A stretch of DNA of 64,000 nt, from contig JAFDXI010000120.1 of the NCBI GenBank assembly GCA_018268035.1, forward strand, positions 1 to 64,000, in the 5' to 3' direction. This DNA comes from Bacteroidota bacterium (GTDB lineage Bacteria; Bacteroidota; Bacteroidia; Chitinophagales; Chitinophagaceae). This document shows positions 35,923 to 44,551 of this stretch, piece after piece (position 1 is the stretch's first letter; the number at the start of each line of letters is the position of its first letter). The position numbers were made by a program, and so were the translations under genes. The notes beneath the pieces were generated by a model. The model searched no databases and was not told the origin of the DNA. It saw only the letters and a list, made by a program, of their open reading frames with translations.

Positions 35923-36972
35923 ATGTTATACCAGGCGCTTCGAAAACTGTTTTTTGCTTTCCCCCCTGAGGATGCACACTATTTTGCAATGAACAGTCTG
36001 AAAGCTGCCTGTAATTATTCTTTTTCAAAAAAAATTATTCAGAAAAATTTTACATGTACTAACCCTGCATTACTGAAAAATGTTTTCGGTTTAAACTTCA
36101 GGAACCCTGTTGGGTTGGGTGCAGGCTTTGATAAAAATGCATTGTATTTAAGAGAACTTGAAGCGTTGGGTTTTGGGTTTGTTGAAGTTGGAACTGTCAC
36201 ACCAAAACCACAACCCGGCAATGATAAACCAAGATTATTCCGTTTGCCAAAAGATAAAGCGCTTATCAACAGGATGGGTTTTAATAATGATGGCGCTGTA
36301 GTAATACATAAAAGGGTGGAAGCCTGGAAAGCTTACCAGGCAAGAACTTCAGCAAATAATTTTATTGTGGGTGGTAACATTGGAAAAAATAAAGCAACAC
36401 AAAATGAAGATGCATGGAAAGATTATGAAATTTGTTTTAAAACTTTATTCGATGTTGTTGATTATTTTGTAGTGAATGTGAGCTCACCCAACACACCGGG
36501 CTTGCGTGAGCTCCAGGAAAAAGATGCGTTAAAAAAAATATTGGAACACCTTCAAAATATCAACAATGGCTTTTCAAAACAAAAGCCTTTGTTGTTGAAG
36601 ATAGCGCCTGACCTGAATGAATCACAACTGGATGATATCATCAGCCTCGCTTTTGAAATTCAGCTTGATGGAATTGTTGCAACCAACACAACTATTGCAA
36701 GAGACAATCTTATAACGTCTCCATCAACAATTGAAACGATTGGTGCAGGAGGTTTAAGTGGTAAGCCATTGCAGGAAAGGTCAACACAGGTCCTGCAATA
36801 TTTAATGAGTAGCTTCAAAGATAAAATCCCTGTGATTGCAAGCGGTGGTATTTTTAATGGTGATGATGCAAAAGAAAAGCTGGATTGCGGTGCTTCGCTA
36901 GTACAGGTATGGACAGGATTTATTTATGAAGGGCCTGCTATTGCAAAAAAAATCAACAAGGCTTTGTCTTAA
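35923..36972 (+). CDS. pyrD: Dihydroorotate dehydrogenase (quinone), class 2
   Basis: The 349-residue membrane-associated FMN enzyme oxidises dihydroorotate to orotate with quinone in pyrimidine synthesis. Class-2 features are the N-terminal helical membrane-contact region (about 1-45), PVGLGAGFDKNA near 65, EVGTVTPKPQPGN, NRMGFNN, the catalytic serine in NVSSPNTPGLRELQ near 187, KIAPDLNESQ, and GGLSGKPL. It probably lies in a short operon with the preceding glycosylase. The start lies 9 bp after TTATCTTCG, a near match to a -7 box, so a short-leader promoter is also possible. Confidence 0.96.
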   Translation: MLYQALRKLFFAFPPEDAHYFAMNSLKAACNYSFSKKIIQKNFTCTNPALLKNVFGLNFRNPVGLGAGFDKNALYLRELEALGFGFVEVGTVTPKPQPGNDKPRLFRLPKDKALINRMGFNNDGAVVIHKRVEAWKAYQARTSANNFIVGGNIGKNKATQNEDAWKDYEICFKTLFDVVDYFVVNVSSPNTPGLRELQEKDALKKILEHLQNINNGFSKQKPLLLKIAPDLNESQLDDIISLAFEIQLDGIVATNTTIARDNLITSPSTIETIGAGGLSGKPLQERSTQVLQYLMSSFKDKIPVIASGGIFNGDDAKEKLDCGASLVQVWTGFIYEGPAIAKKINKALS

Positions 36973-37060
36973 TGATTTTCTTTTCCGGATATAAGAAATG
37001 CCTTTAAGAATCTTTCTCTTTCCATGTGATTGATAATTTTATTATCACTAAAAATCCAAT

Positions 37061-37228
37061 ATGCAAATAATCAATTCTATCATTATGCCAGAACTGAAAC
37101 GGCCTGAAATAAAATCAAACAATACATTTTCATTGCTGCAAAAATTAATATTGATAGAGCCATTACATGCAGAAGCCGGTTTTGCATTGTTGAAAAATTT
37201 TTTGAAAGAATTATCACCTGAATTATAG
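37061..37228 (+). CDS. Possible small protein, 55 residues
   Basis: An ATG-started frame of 55 codons (MQIINSIIMPELKRPEI... ending LKELSPEL) lies in the 376-bp spacer between pyrD and lysS. It ends 20 bp before a terminator hairpin. The composition is normal for a soluble helical peptide (FALLKNFLKEL), with no signal peptide or known motif. There is no ribosome-binding sequence, though that is common here. It could also be a chance frame. Confidence 0.35.
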   Translation: MQIINSIIMPELKRPEIKSNNTFSLLQKLILIEPLHAEAGFALLKNFLKELSPEL

Positions 37229-37248
37229 GGACTTTTTATTTTCCAGGT

Positions 37249-37313
37249 ACAGGGAAGCGAATTGATAAAACAGTTAAAATTTTCAAGTCTGAACCCGGCT
37301 TCCCTGTTTTTTT
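37249..37313 (+). terminator. Long-loop intrinsic terminator
   Basis: The perfect 10-bp stem ACAGGGAAGC (37249-37258) / GCTTCCCTGT (37298-37307) encloses a 39-nt loop and is followed by a run of T to about 37313. It ends rightward transcription ahead of the convergent lysS gene. The loop is unusually long for a terminator. Confidence 0.6.
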
Positions 37314-37348
37314 AAAATGATATTTTATTGAAAAAAAAATCTATTGTA

Positions 37349-38884
37349 TCACTGCTGTGTATCATCCGGTTTTCGCTCGGGCCGCATCTGTGGAAACAAC
37401 AATACATCCTGAATAGAAAATTGATTTGTCATCAGCATACACAACCGGTCAATGCCAATACCAATACCGCTTGTAGGTGGCATGCCATATTCCAATGCTC
37501 TTAAAAAATCATCATCAATATACATGGCTTCGTCATCGCCGCGTTCCATCAACCTGGATTGTTCTTCAAACCTTTCCCTCTGATCAATCGGATCGTTTAA
37601 TTCACTGTAAGCATTGGCTACTTCTTTACCATTGACCATTAACTCAAATCTCTCAACAAGCCCTTTCTTATTTCTGTGTTTTTTTGTTAATGGACTCATC
37701 TCAACAGGATAGTCAATGATGAATGTAGGCTGGATAAAATGATCTTCAGCTTTCTCACTGAAGATTGTATCTATGAGTTTGCCTTTGCCCATACTTTTAT
37801 CTACTTCCAGGTGCAGTTTTTTACAAACATCAAATAATGCTTCTTCATTCATTTCACTTACATCAATGCATGTATGTTCTTTTATGGCTTCGTAAATACT
37901 GATACGTTTGTAAGGCGCTTTAAAGTTGATGATGTTGTCGCCCACTTTTACTTCTGTTGTTCCATGAAGTGCTATTGCCACTTGTTCCAGCATCTGCTCT
38001 GTTGTTTCCATCATCCAGAAATAATCTTTATAAGCAGTGTACCATTCAAGAATGGTAAATTCAGGATTGTGTGTCCTGTCCATGCCTTCATTCCTGAAAT
38101 CACGGCTGAATTCATACACCCAATCAAAACCTCCGACAATCAATCTTTTTAAATACAATTCATTTGCTATACGCAAAAACAAAGGAATATCCAAAGCATT
38201 ATGATGTGTAATAAATGGCCTTGCTGCTGCACCACCCGGTATAGGTTGTAATACAGGTGTATCAACTTCCAATGCACCACGCTCGTTTAAAAATTTCCGC
38301 ATGGTATTGATGAGTTGTGTGCGTTTGACAAAAACATTTTTTACTGTGGGATTAATGATCAGGTCAACATATCGTTGCCTGTAACGAAACTCAGGATCTG
38401 TTACTTCATCATACACATTTCCTTCTTCATCCCGCTTTACAACAGGAAGAGGTTTTAATGATTTTGCCAGCAGCTTAAAACTTTTTGCGTGAATAGAAAT
38501 TTCACCTGTGCGGGTCATGAAAATAAAACCGCTAACACCAATTATATCACCCAGGTCAATAAGGTGTTTAATGACTTCGTCAAATAATGTTTTATCCTCA
38601 CCGGGGCACACATCATCTTTGCGCACATACAATTGAATTATGCCTTTGCTGTCTTGTATTTTGATGAAAAAAACTTTGCCCTTATCATTGATGCTCATGA
38701 TGCGGCCGGCAACACAAACATCATTCAACTGTTCTTTTGTTTCTTCACTGAATACATCTTTTATATCCTTTGAATAATGTGTTACAGGATATAAAGGCGC
38801 AGGATAAGGGTCAATATTCAATGCCTCTAATTTTTCCAATTTGCTGCGGCGGATAATTTCCTGCTCTGATAAATGTGCACTCAT
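37349..38884 (-). CDS. lysS: Lysyl-tRNA synthetase, class II
   Basis: The 511-residue enzyme charges tRNA-Lys. An N-terminal OB-fold anticodon-binding domain (about 55-160, VAGRIMSINDKGKVFFIKI) precedes the class-II catalytic core. Motif 1 lies around FLNERGALEVDTPVLQ, motif 2 in FRNEGMDRTHNPEFTILEWY near 265, and motif 3 in GIGIGIDRLCMLM near 485. The length matches bacterial LysS (about 500). The start codon is only 4 bp from a heptanucleotide tandem array, so its leader and promoter lie in or beyond the repeats. Confidence 0.97.
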   Translation of the reverse strand: MSAHLSEQEIIRRSKLEKLEALNIDPYPAPLYPVTHYSKDIKDVFSEETKEQLNDVCVAGRIMSINDKGKVFFIKIQDSKGIIQLYVRKDDVCPGEDKTLFDEVIKHLIDLGDIIGVSGFIFMTRTGEISIHAKSFKLLAKSLKPLPVVKRDEEGNVYDEVTDPEFRYRQRYVDLIINPTVKNVFVKRTQLINTMRKFLNERGALEVDTPVLQPIPGGAAARPFITHHNALDIPLFLRIANELYLKRLIVGGFDWVYEFSRDFRNEGMDRTHNPEFTILEWYTAYKDYFWMMETTEQMLEQVAIALHGTTEVKVGDNIINFKAPYKRISIYEAIKEHTCIDVSEMNEEALFDVCKKLHLEVDKSMGKGKLIDTIFSEKAEDHFIQPTFIIDYPVEMSPLTKKHRNKKGLVERFELMVNGKEVANAYSELNDPIDQRERFEEQSRLMERGDDEAMYIDDDFLRALEYGMPPTSGIGIGIDRLCMLMTNQFSIQDVLLFPQMRPERKPDDTQQ

Positions 38885-38888
38885 TTAT

Positions 38889-38958
38889 AATTGATAATTG
38901 ATAATTGATAATTCGTAATTCGTAATTCGTAATTCGTAATTCGTAATTCGTAATTCGT
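38889..38958. repeat. Heptanucleotide tandem array, 3x AATTGAT plus 7x AATTCGT
   Basis: Ten contiguous 7-bp units: AATTGAT three times (38889-38909), then AATTCGT seven times (38910-38958), all exact and in phase. The array fills half of the spacer between the divergent lysS and Rieske oxygenase genes and begins 4 bp upstream of the lysS start codon. Exact short tandem units are prone to slipped-strand length change. Confidence 0.95.
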
Positions 38959-39080
38959 AATTACGGCCGGCAAATATAAGCAACAAAAAATCTTTCCAAT
39001 CCGAGGCGGCAGATACGATGAAAGCAAGACAGTTAGGGCATTCTATAACAATTCATTTTATCTTTATTCAAAAATCTTTT

Positions 39081-40163
39081 ATGCCTGATTTTTATATTGA
39101 CCCGGATATTGCTAAAGCCAAAACGCTGAATACTGATTTCTATACACAAGCCGGATTTTATGAAGCTGCTAAAGAAAAGATTTTTTCACCATCCTGGCAA
39201 TTTATTGGTGATACTGATACAGCAAAAAATGCAGGTGATACTTTTCCATTTATATTACTGGAAAATTATTTGGACGAGCCTTTATTGCTATCCAGGAATA
39301 AAGAAAATAAGTTGTACTGTCTGAGCAATGTTTGCACACATCGGGGCAACCTCGTAGTAAATGAGCCGTGCCGGCTTAATCACCTGAAATGTAAATATCA
39401 TGGGAGGATATTTGGCCTTGATGGAAAATTTCTTTCCATGCCTGAATTTAAAGAAGTAGAAAATTTTCCTTCAAAAGATGATGACCTGCACCAATTGCCA
39501 TTATTCCAATGGGGAAAATTGTTATTCACCTGTTTGAATGAAAAGTATAAGCCAATTAATTTTTTTGACGAAATGATGCAAAGGATGGAATGGTTTCCGG
39601 TAGATAAATTACAGTTCAGGAAAGACCTTTCAAAAGATTATTTTGTTGATGCTAACTGGGCTTTGTATTGTGAAAATTATCTTGAAGGTTTTCATATTCC
39701 TTTTGTTCATGCAGGCCTTAACCAGGTACTTGATTTTGGTGAATATACCACTGAACTTTTTCAGAATTCAAATCTGCAAGTGGGTGTTGGAAAAAATGGA
39801 GATGTATGTTTTGATTTGCCTGCTTCTTCACCTGATGCAGGTAAAGAAGTTGCTGCATATTATTTCTGGGTCTTCCCCAACATGATGTTTAATTTTTATC
39901 CCTGGGGCTTATCACTCAACCTTGTTGAACCTATTGATATCAGCAGGTGCCGTGTCAGGTTTTTAACTTATGTAAGCGATGTTGCAAAACTAGAAAAAGG
40001 AGCGGGGAGCGGATTAAATACTGTTGAGCTGGAAGATGAGGAAGTGGTACAAAATGTTCAGATAGGAATACGGTCAAGATTTTATCAGCACGGCAGGTAC
40101 TCAGTAAAACGGGAACAGGGCACACATCATTTTCATTCTTTAATAGCAAAATTTATGCAATAA
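39081..40163 (+). CDS. Rieske-type ring-hydroxylating oxygenase, alpha subunit-like
   Basis: I start at the ATG at 39081 (MPDFYIDPDI), since the 21 residues before it are not family-like; this gives 360 residues. The Rieske [2Fe-2S] site is intact: Cys85 and His87 in CTHRG, Cys104 and His107 in CKYHG. The C-terminal catalytic domain has the mononuclear iron ligands in ENYLEGFHIPFVH (two histidines), with a bridging acidic residue nearby and a later acidic ligand. Such proteins hydroxylate aromatics or demethylate quaternary amines (choline and carnitine monooxygenase relatives), taking electrons from a separate reductase, which is not in this window. The substrate is unassigned. A terminator follows. 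Confidence 0.9.
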   Translation: MPDFYIDPDIAKAKTLNTDFYTQAGFYEAAKEKIFSPSWQFIGDTDTAKNAGDTFPFILLENYLDEPLLLSRNKENKLYCLSNVCTHRGNLVVNEPCRLNHLKCKYHGRIFGLDGKFLSMPEFKEVENFPSKDDDLHQLPLFQWGKLLFTCLNEKYKPINFFDEMMQRMEWFPVDKLQFRKDLSKDYFVDANWALYCENYLEGFHIPFVHAGLNQVLDFGEYTTELFQNSNLQVGVGKNGDVCFDLPASSPDAGKEVAAYYFWVFPNMMFNFYPWGLSLNLVEPIDISRCRVRFLTYVSDVAKLEKGAGSGLNTVELEDEEVVQNVQIGIRSRFYQHGRYSVKREQGTHHFHSLIAKFMQ

Positions 40164-40167
40164 AAAA

Positions 40168-40190
40168 TCCCGTTTTTCAACGGGACTTTT
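40168..40190. terminator. Short bidirectional terminator
   Basis: The stem TCCCGTT / AACGGGA (40168-40174, 40179-40185) with a 4-nt loop is preceded by AAAAAA and followed by CTTTTAT. It lies between the convergent Rieske and beta-barrel genes and can serve both. Confidence 0.7.
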
Positions 40191-40214
40191 ATAAAAAGAT
40201 ATTGAGTTGAATGT

Positions 40215-40808
40215 TTACATTCTCTCATTAGATTTGATTTTATTAACCGTAGATTTTCCCGGCAAATAAATCTGGAAACCAACATGCAGACTAAGGTCTG
40301 GTGATGAGGCGCTGTTACCAAAGCCAACATTTTCATCAAATTTTAGCAGTGTTTCTAATGCAACATTTTTTGTAATAAAATATGCATAACCTGGTCCAAT
40401 GCCTAATCCAAGACCATTGGTTGAACTACCGCCTTTGGTATTGGTGCCTTGAAATCCAACATTAGCTTCAGCAAACCAACGGCCGGCTTTTAATAAATTA
40501 TATTTTGGGTTATTTACATAGTATCGTCCCAAAACACCAACACCATAATTTGTATTAGTATAACTTGACCCGTAAACCTTCTGAGTGGTTAATCCAAAAT
40601 TAATGTAACCTCCAAGTGCAATCTGATTATCTAACATCCATGCTCCTTTTGGTGTGATGTCAATACTGGTAACTGCACCTTTCTTTAGGCCAATATTAAA
40701 ATTTGCAAGATCTGCACCAACTATTACGTTACCTTTTTCAAGTTGTGCATTACTTTTAAAACTGATGAAAGAGAAAATGGTCAAAAATGCTAAAATGATT
40801 TTTTTCAT
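40215..40808 (-). CDS. Outer-membrane beta-barrel protein (porin family)
   Basis: The 197-residue protein has a signal peptide (MKKIILAFLTIFSF...SNAQ). The mature part is made of alternating amphipathic strands with glycine turns (ALGGYINFGLTT, GVGVLGRYYVN, RWFAEANVGFQGTN, GLGIGPGYAYFIT), and a late strand, LSLHVGFQIYL, carries aromatic residues typical of eight-stranded OmpA/OmpX-like barrels. The family is broad and functionally undefined. It is monocistronic and converges with the Rieske gene. Confidence 0.88.
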   Translation of the reverse strand: MKKIILAFLTIFSFISFKSNAQLEKGNVIVGADLANFNIGLKKGAVTSIDITPKGAWMLDNQIALGGYINFGLTTQKVYGSSYTNTNYGVGVLGRYYVNNPKYNLLKAGRWFAEANVGFQGTNTKGGSSTNGLGLGIGPGYAYFITKNVALETLLKFDENVGFGNSASSPDLSLHVGFQIYLPGKSTVNKIKSNERM

Positions 40809-41195
40809 AAATTTTATTTTAATGGTTTAAAGAGATACTTTTTTGTGCCTTTTTGCTGCTTAACTCAATGTTAAAAACTATGCCAATAATTTTTCTTCAA
40901 ATATTCTTGTTCTAAAAAAATAATTAAAAATGCCTGAAACCCTTTACCAGTAAGGTTTTAAAGCCCTATCTCCTTTGGAGGGAATGAGGAAATGAAATGT
41001 TAAGAGCAATCATGTTAGTTGGATAATAGTGATATAAAATATCAATCGTTAATTTTTAATATGTTGTTCGATAAAATTTTTTTCATAATAGCTGAAACCC
41101 ATAAATAGAATGATTTTATAGCATCGTTTTTTTTGGGGAAAGAGAAAATGAAATGCAAAATTTTATCAATGCTATTTGTGGAGAAAATATTTTTG
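40809..41195. other. Gene-free stretch with repeat-like dyads
   Basis: There are 387 bp without a convincing gene. It holds a dyad-like element at 40934-40957 shared with 54771-54799, and next to it CTCC-TTT-GGAG (about 40971-40981), which resembles the degenerate core of palindromic intergenic repeats common in Bacteroidota. The 60-codon minus-strand frame at 41042-41224 overlaps the next gene and has no family-like features. Confidence 0.45.
40934..40960. repeat. Dispersed intergenic dyad, copy 1
   Basis: CCTGAAACCCTTTACCAGTA matches the left half of the element at 54770-54788 (CCTGAAACC-TTTACTGGTA) with one indel and two substitutions. Both copies lie in intergenic DNA and carry an inner TAC/GTA dyad. 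Two copies in 64 kb are suggestive but not proof of a repeat family. Confidence 0.4.
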
Positions 41196-42449
41196 TTATT
41201 CAATAAGGCCATCGTTGTCATCATCCAATAAATTCAGATTAACGGCATCGCTGCCTGCAATACCTTCAATGGAACCTTTTAGTTTTGTGGCGTTGATTAA
41301 TACTTTCGATAATTGCTTTTCCCTCGCTGCCCATAAACGCTCCATCGCATCCCGTTCTTTTTGTATGCTCATCTTCATGCTTAAGAAACCTTCACGAATT
41401 GCTTTCCATTGTTCATTAAATTCACTGCCGGTTAAATAATCATACAACATCGTCATCTTATCACCTTTGTTTTCCTGGCTTTTGGATAATGTATAAATTT
41501 TTAAAATGCTTGTTCGCAATACTGCAGCAAGGCTGCTCACTTCTGCAAACGTGCAGATATAAACACCATCTTTCTCACCAAATTTATCCAAGTCTTTTGG
41601 CATGGTTTGCGTAACGATTACTGCAATATCTGCACCCTGGCTGCGCATGTCTGCTTTTAATTTATCTATCCAGTCATTTGAGAAGTTGGCAGTGCGTTTG
41701 CTTTCATAAATTATTTTACCACATTCATTACCAAAATTATTATTGACAACCTGTATGCAATCAGCGCCACGTACACCTTTGCCAACAGGCAGAATTGTAT
41801 CATGCGGAAATGTATTTTGTAAAATATTTTCCAATAATAATTCCTGCACTTCGCCCTGCAACTGCATGCTGCCCTGCTCTGCTTTTCGTTTCATCTCTTC
41901 AGCAAGTTTTTTCTGGTCTTCCAGTTGTTTATCCTTTTCGGCAAGGCGCATACGAAAATCAGTTTCCATCTGCTCTATCTTTTGCGCTTCTATCTTTCTG
42001 ATTTCTACAGAAAGCTTTTCCCGCTCTTCAATAATTTTTTTCTGCACTGCTAATTCCATTTCTGCTTCTTTGCGGTTGAGGTTTTGTTCTTTTTGCAGGA
42101 ACTCCAATTCTTTCTTCCTGGCTTCCTTTAATTTTTCTTCATTATCTGCAACAGATTGTTGCAGGATTTTTAATTGGTTTTCAAAATCGGCGCTAAGTGA
42201 TTTTCGGATAGATTGTTCAAGGTCTGATTGCATTTTTTTCTTCTCATCGGCAAGTAGCTTTTGATACTCGTTATCTTTTTCTGATAATTGTTTTTGAAAT
42301 GCGGATTCCTTTTTTTTGAAGTCTTCTTCTTTCTTGTTCTGCCAGTCTTTCATTTGTTGCCGCAATTCTTTTTGTACTTCTTCCCTGATAGCATCTGTTG
42401 GTTCAAATTCTGTTCCGCACGAAGGGCAGGTGATTAATGTTGTCGTCAT
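41196..42449 (-). CDS. DUF2130 protein: zinc-ribbon-like start, coiled coil, PD-(D/E)XK-type domain
   Basis: The 417-residue protein starts with a single CPSCGTEF knuckle (residues 8-15). A long charged coiled coil follows (about 20-205, repeated EKLKEARKKELEFL-like heptads). The C-terminal DUF2130 region (about 210-350) reads GKGVRGADCIQVV, then KIIYESKRTANFSNDWIDKL, an arrangement of Asp, then Glu-x-Lys, that fits the restriction-endonuclease-like PD-(D/E)XK fold to which DUF2130 is related. No activity is known to me. The next gene upstream on the same strand, 165 bp away, is an Mrr nuclease. Confidence 0.85.
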   Translation of the reverse strand: MTTTLITCPSCGTEFEPTDAIREEVQKELRQQMKDWQNKKEEDFKKKESAFQKQLSEKDNEYQKLLADEKKKMQSDLEQSIRKSLSADFENQLKILQQSVADNEEKLKEARKKELEFLQKEQNLNRKEAEMELAVQKKIIEEREKLSVEIRKIEAQKIEQMETDFRMRLAEKDKQLEDQKKLAEEMKRKAEQGSMQLQGEVQELLLENILQNTFPHDTILPVGKGVRGADCIQVVNNNFGNECGKIIYESKRTANFSNDWIDKLKADMRSQGADIAVIVTQTMPKDLDKFGEKDGVYICTFAEVSSLAAVLRTSILKIYTLSKSQENKGDKMTMLYDYLTGSEFNEQWKAIREGFLSMKMSIQKERDAMERLWAAREKQLSKVLINATKLKGSIEGIAGSDAVNLNLLDDDNDGLIE

Positions 42450-42614
42450 ATCAGTTTATACTTTATCGTAAAGATAAAAGACTAAATATTTTGGGGAGAT
42501 GAATGTGGATAGATTTTATGTTGAAAGGTCAGATAAAAAATAATTTGTGCTTTAATGAAAACTCAAATGAATTATAAGTTATTATGTTGTGTGTTCGGAT
42601 TCATTTTTGTGTTG

Positions 42615-43532
42615 TTATTCTTCTCCAAAATAGTCGCTATCAATTTTTTTAAGTTCATAAGACTGTTGAGTTGTGCAACCGAGATTAAAATCAATCATTA
42701 GTTGAGTTAATTGCTCACCGTCAATTAAAACTATTTTCGTTTCATTTCTCGGTGTGTATTCTAATGCTTCTTTTGTAAAATTTGATGTAGTAATAAAGAT
42801 TCCTTTTTTTGCTCCTTGCCCTGCTAATGCACCAACAAATTTTTGAATTTCAGGTCTTCCGACAACGTTGCCTTTTTTCCAACGCTTGGCTTGAATATAT
42901 ATTACATCAAGACCGAGTCTATCTTCCTTAATAGTTCCGTCAATTCCTTCATCTCCACTTTTCCCAATTGCTTTTCCGGCATCTTTTATTGAACCCCCAT
43001 ATCCCATTTTTACTAATAATTCAACTACAAGTCGTTCAAAAAAAGAAGGAGGAAGGTCAATGACTTTATTTAGAAGTTCTGAAGCCAACGATTTACTTAT
43101 TCTCTGATAAGCATTGTCTAAAATTTCTTCAGGCGTTTGTTCGTTTGATAAAATATTTGTTGGTTTCTCTTCTGTTTCATTGTCATTTCGAGATGCATTT
43201 TGAAATTCAAGAAATGCAGGAAATTGTTGCAAATATTTTGCATCTATTCGGTCAGGGTTTTTGGCCAAAGTTTTTCTGCCAAGGTCAGTGATAACAAAAG
43301 AAGCTCGTTTAGGAGAGTCAAGAAGACCTGCTTTTTTCAGATAGGTCTTTGCCCAGCCAACACGGTTGTCAAAAATTGCTTGATTCCCACTTGCTAAAAG
43401 TTCTTTTCTCTCATCGTCGGCTACTTTAAATTCAACAGCAAGACTTTCTATTAAATCCCTGTATTTGTGTTCTTGTCCATCAGAAACAAGTTTGAGTAAT
43501 GGAAGCATTAATGTCTGGTAGTCAGGTATCAT
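42615..43532 (-). CDS. Mrr-type restriction endonuclease with N-terminal winged helix
   Basis: The 305-residue protein has an Mrr N-terminal winged-helix domain (about 1-100, YRDLIESLAVEF and NRVGWAKTYLKKAGLL) that reads DNA. The Mrr catalytic domain (about 160-290) has the PD-(D/E)XK variant core with Asp198 in GDEGIDG and Gln214-x-Lys216 in YIQAKRW, all intact. Mrr enzymes cut DNA carrying foreign methylation (type IV restriction) and need no partner methylase; none is adjacent. By eye its codon use differs from that of its neighbours, consistent with horizontal gain but not measured. Confidence 0.93.
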   Translation of the reverse strand: MIPDYQTLMLPLLKLVSDGQEHKYRDLIESLAVEFKVADDERKELLASGNQAIFDNRVGWAKTYLKKAGLLDSPKRASFVITDLGRKTLAKNPDRIDAKYLQQFPAFLEFQNASRNDNETEEKPTNILSNEQTPEEILDNAYQRISKSLASELLNKVIDLPPSFFERLVVELLVKMGYGGSIKDAGKAIGKSGDEGIDGTIKEDRLGLDVIYIQAKRWKKGNVVGRPEIQKFVGALAGQGAKKGIFITTSNFTKEALEYTPRNETKIVLIDGEQLTQLMIDFNLGCTTQQSYELKKIDSDYFGEE

Positions 43533-43655
43533 ATTTTTTTGTCAATTCGTTTCTATGCTTTGTTATGGGTTTTAATATGTTTTCGTATAACAATAATTTT
43601 CAAAAAAGTGTTTTGTTGAAAAATTTAAAACCTCTTCATCAGCGAAGGTGAGAGT

Positions 43656-44501
43656 TTAATTTTTCATCCTCTCTTTAATAAAAGCAATTGTTTTTGTGTA
43701 AGCATCTTCCGTTGCTTCTTTATTATAATTTGGGTTACTCGGATTGGCAAAAGCATGTACGGCATCATAACGATACACGGTTAAATGTCTGTCTGCTGCT
43801 TTCATGTTTTCCTGGAATTTGTCAACTATTGCAGGTGTAATGCCCTGATCTTGATTGGCAAAAAATCCAATCACATCACAATGCAGGGTCTTTAAAACAT
43901 TTACATCATTTTCCGGCATGCCATAATACATGATGCATCCCACTGCGTTACTGCCTCCCAATAATGAAGATTGTAAACTCCATCCTCCACCGAAACACCA
44001 GCCAATTGTAAACACTTTTGCATCACTGCCAATAAAGTTATATGCACCTTTAATAATGCTTATAGCTCTGTCTGTTTTTACAGATTGCACTAATGTTCTT
44101 GCCTGGTCAGGTGTCGTTGCTACTTTATTATCATACAGGTCCAGTGCAATGACATTGATGTCAAGATCATGACTGAGTTTTTCACTTTCCTGTTTGATAT
44201 AATCATTCAGCCCCCACCATTCATGAATAACAAGGATATAATATTTTGTTGGTTTAGTTGCTTTAATCATCCAGGCATGTGCATCAGTGCCATCATCGGT
44301 TTTGAAATGTATATCAGCGCCATCTTCACTATGAAAAGTAAATGGGATAGGGGCTTCATGCAATGATACAAAAGTTACATTATTGGCTAATGCAGCAAAT
44401 TTTTCTGTGGCGTTTTGAGAACAACATGCTGTCATTTTTGGTTGTGCCCATATTGAAGTTGATGCATACATCATCATTAAAATTAAAAGGTACTTTTTCA
44501 T
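43656..44501 (-). CDS. Secreted dienelactone hydrolase family protein
   Basis: I start at the ATG complementary to 44499-44501, which gives a proper signal peptide (MKKYLLILMMMYASTSIWAQ), and not at the upstream in-frame ATG. The 281-residue alpha/beta hydrolase has the DLH features: VIHEWWGLNDYIKQESEKL near 105, the cysteine nucleophile elbow IGWCFGGGWSLQ near 175, an acidic residue in FANQDQGITP, and the histidine in YDAVHAFANP. Export is unusual for classical cytoplasmic DLH but common for Bacteroidota members of the family. The substrate is unknown; a carboxylic or lactone ester is likely. Confidence 0.88.
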   Translation of the reverse strand: MKKYLLILMMMYASTSIWAQPKMTACCSQNATEKFAALANNVTFVSLHEAPIPFTFHSEDGADIHFKTDDGTDAHAWMIKATKPTKYYILVIHEWWGLNDYIKQESEKLSHDLDINVIALDLYDNKVATTPDQARTLVQSVKTDRAISIIKGAYNFIGSDAKVFTIGWCFGGGWSLQSSLLGGSNAVGCIMYYGMPENDVNVLKTLHCDVIGFFANQDQGITPAIVDKFQENMKAADRHLTVYRYDAVHAFANPSNPNYNKEATEDAYTKTIAFIKERMKN

Positions 44502-44551
44502 GGTTGTTTTTTTTAGATTTAAAAAAATATTCGTAAAAGAGCAATCTTTAC

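Noticed and set aside
38889-38958. Heptad array considered as a CRISPR array
   Set aside because: Units are 7 bp and contiguous, with no spacers and no cas genes nearby.
41042-41224. 60-codon minus-strand frame
   Set aside because: It overlaps the DUF2130 gene end, has no family-like motif and low-complexity composition; most likely chance.
42615-43532. Mrr considered as part of a classical restriction-modification system
   Set aside because: No methyltransferase or specificity subunit adjoins it; Mrr works alone against modified DNA.
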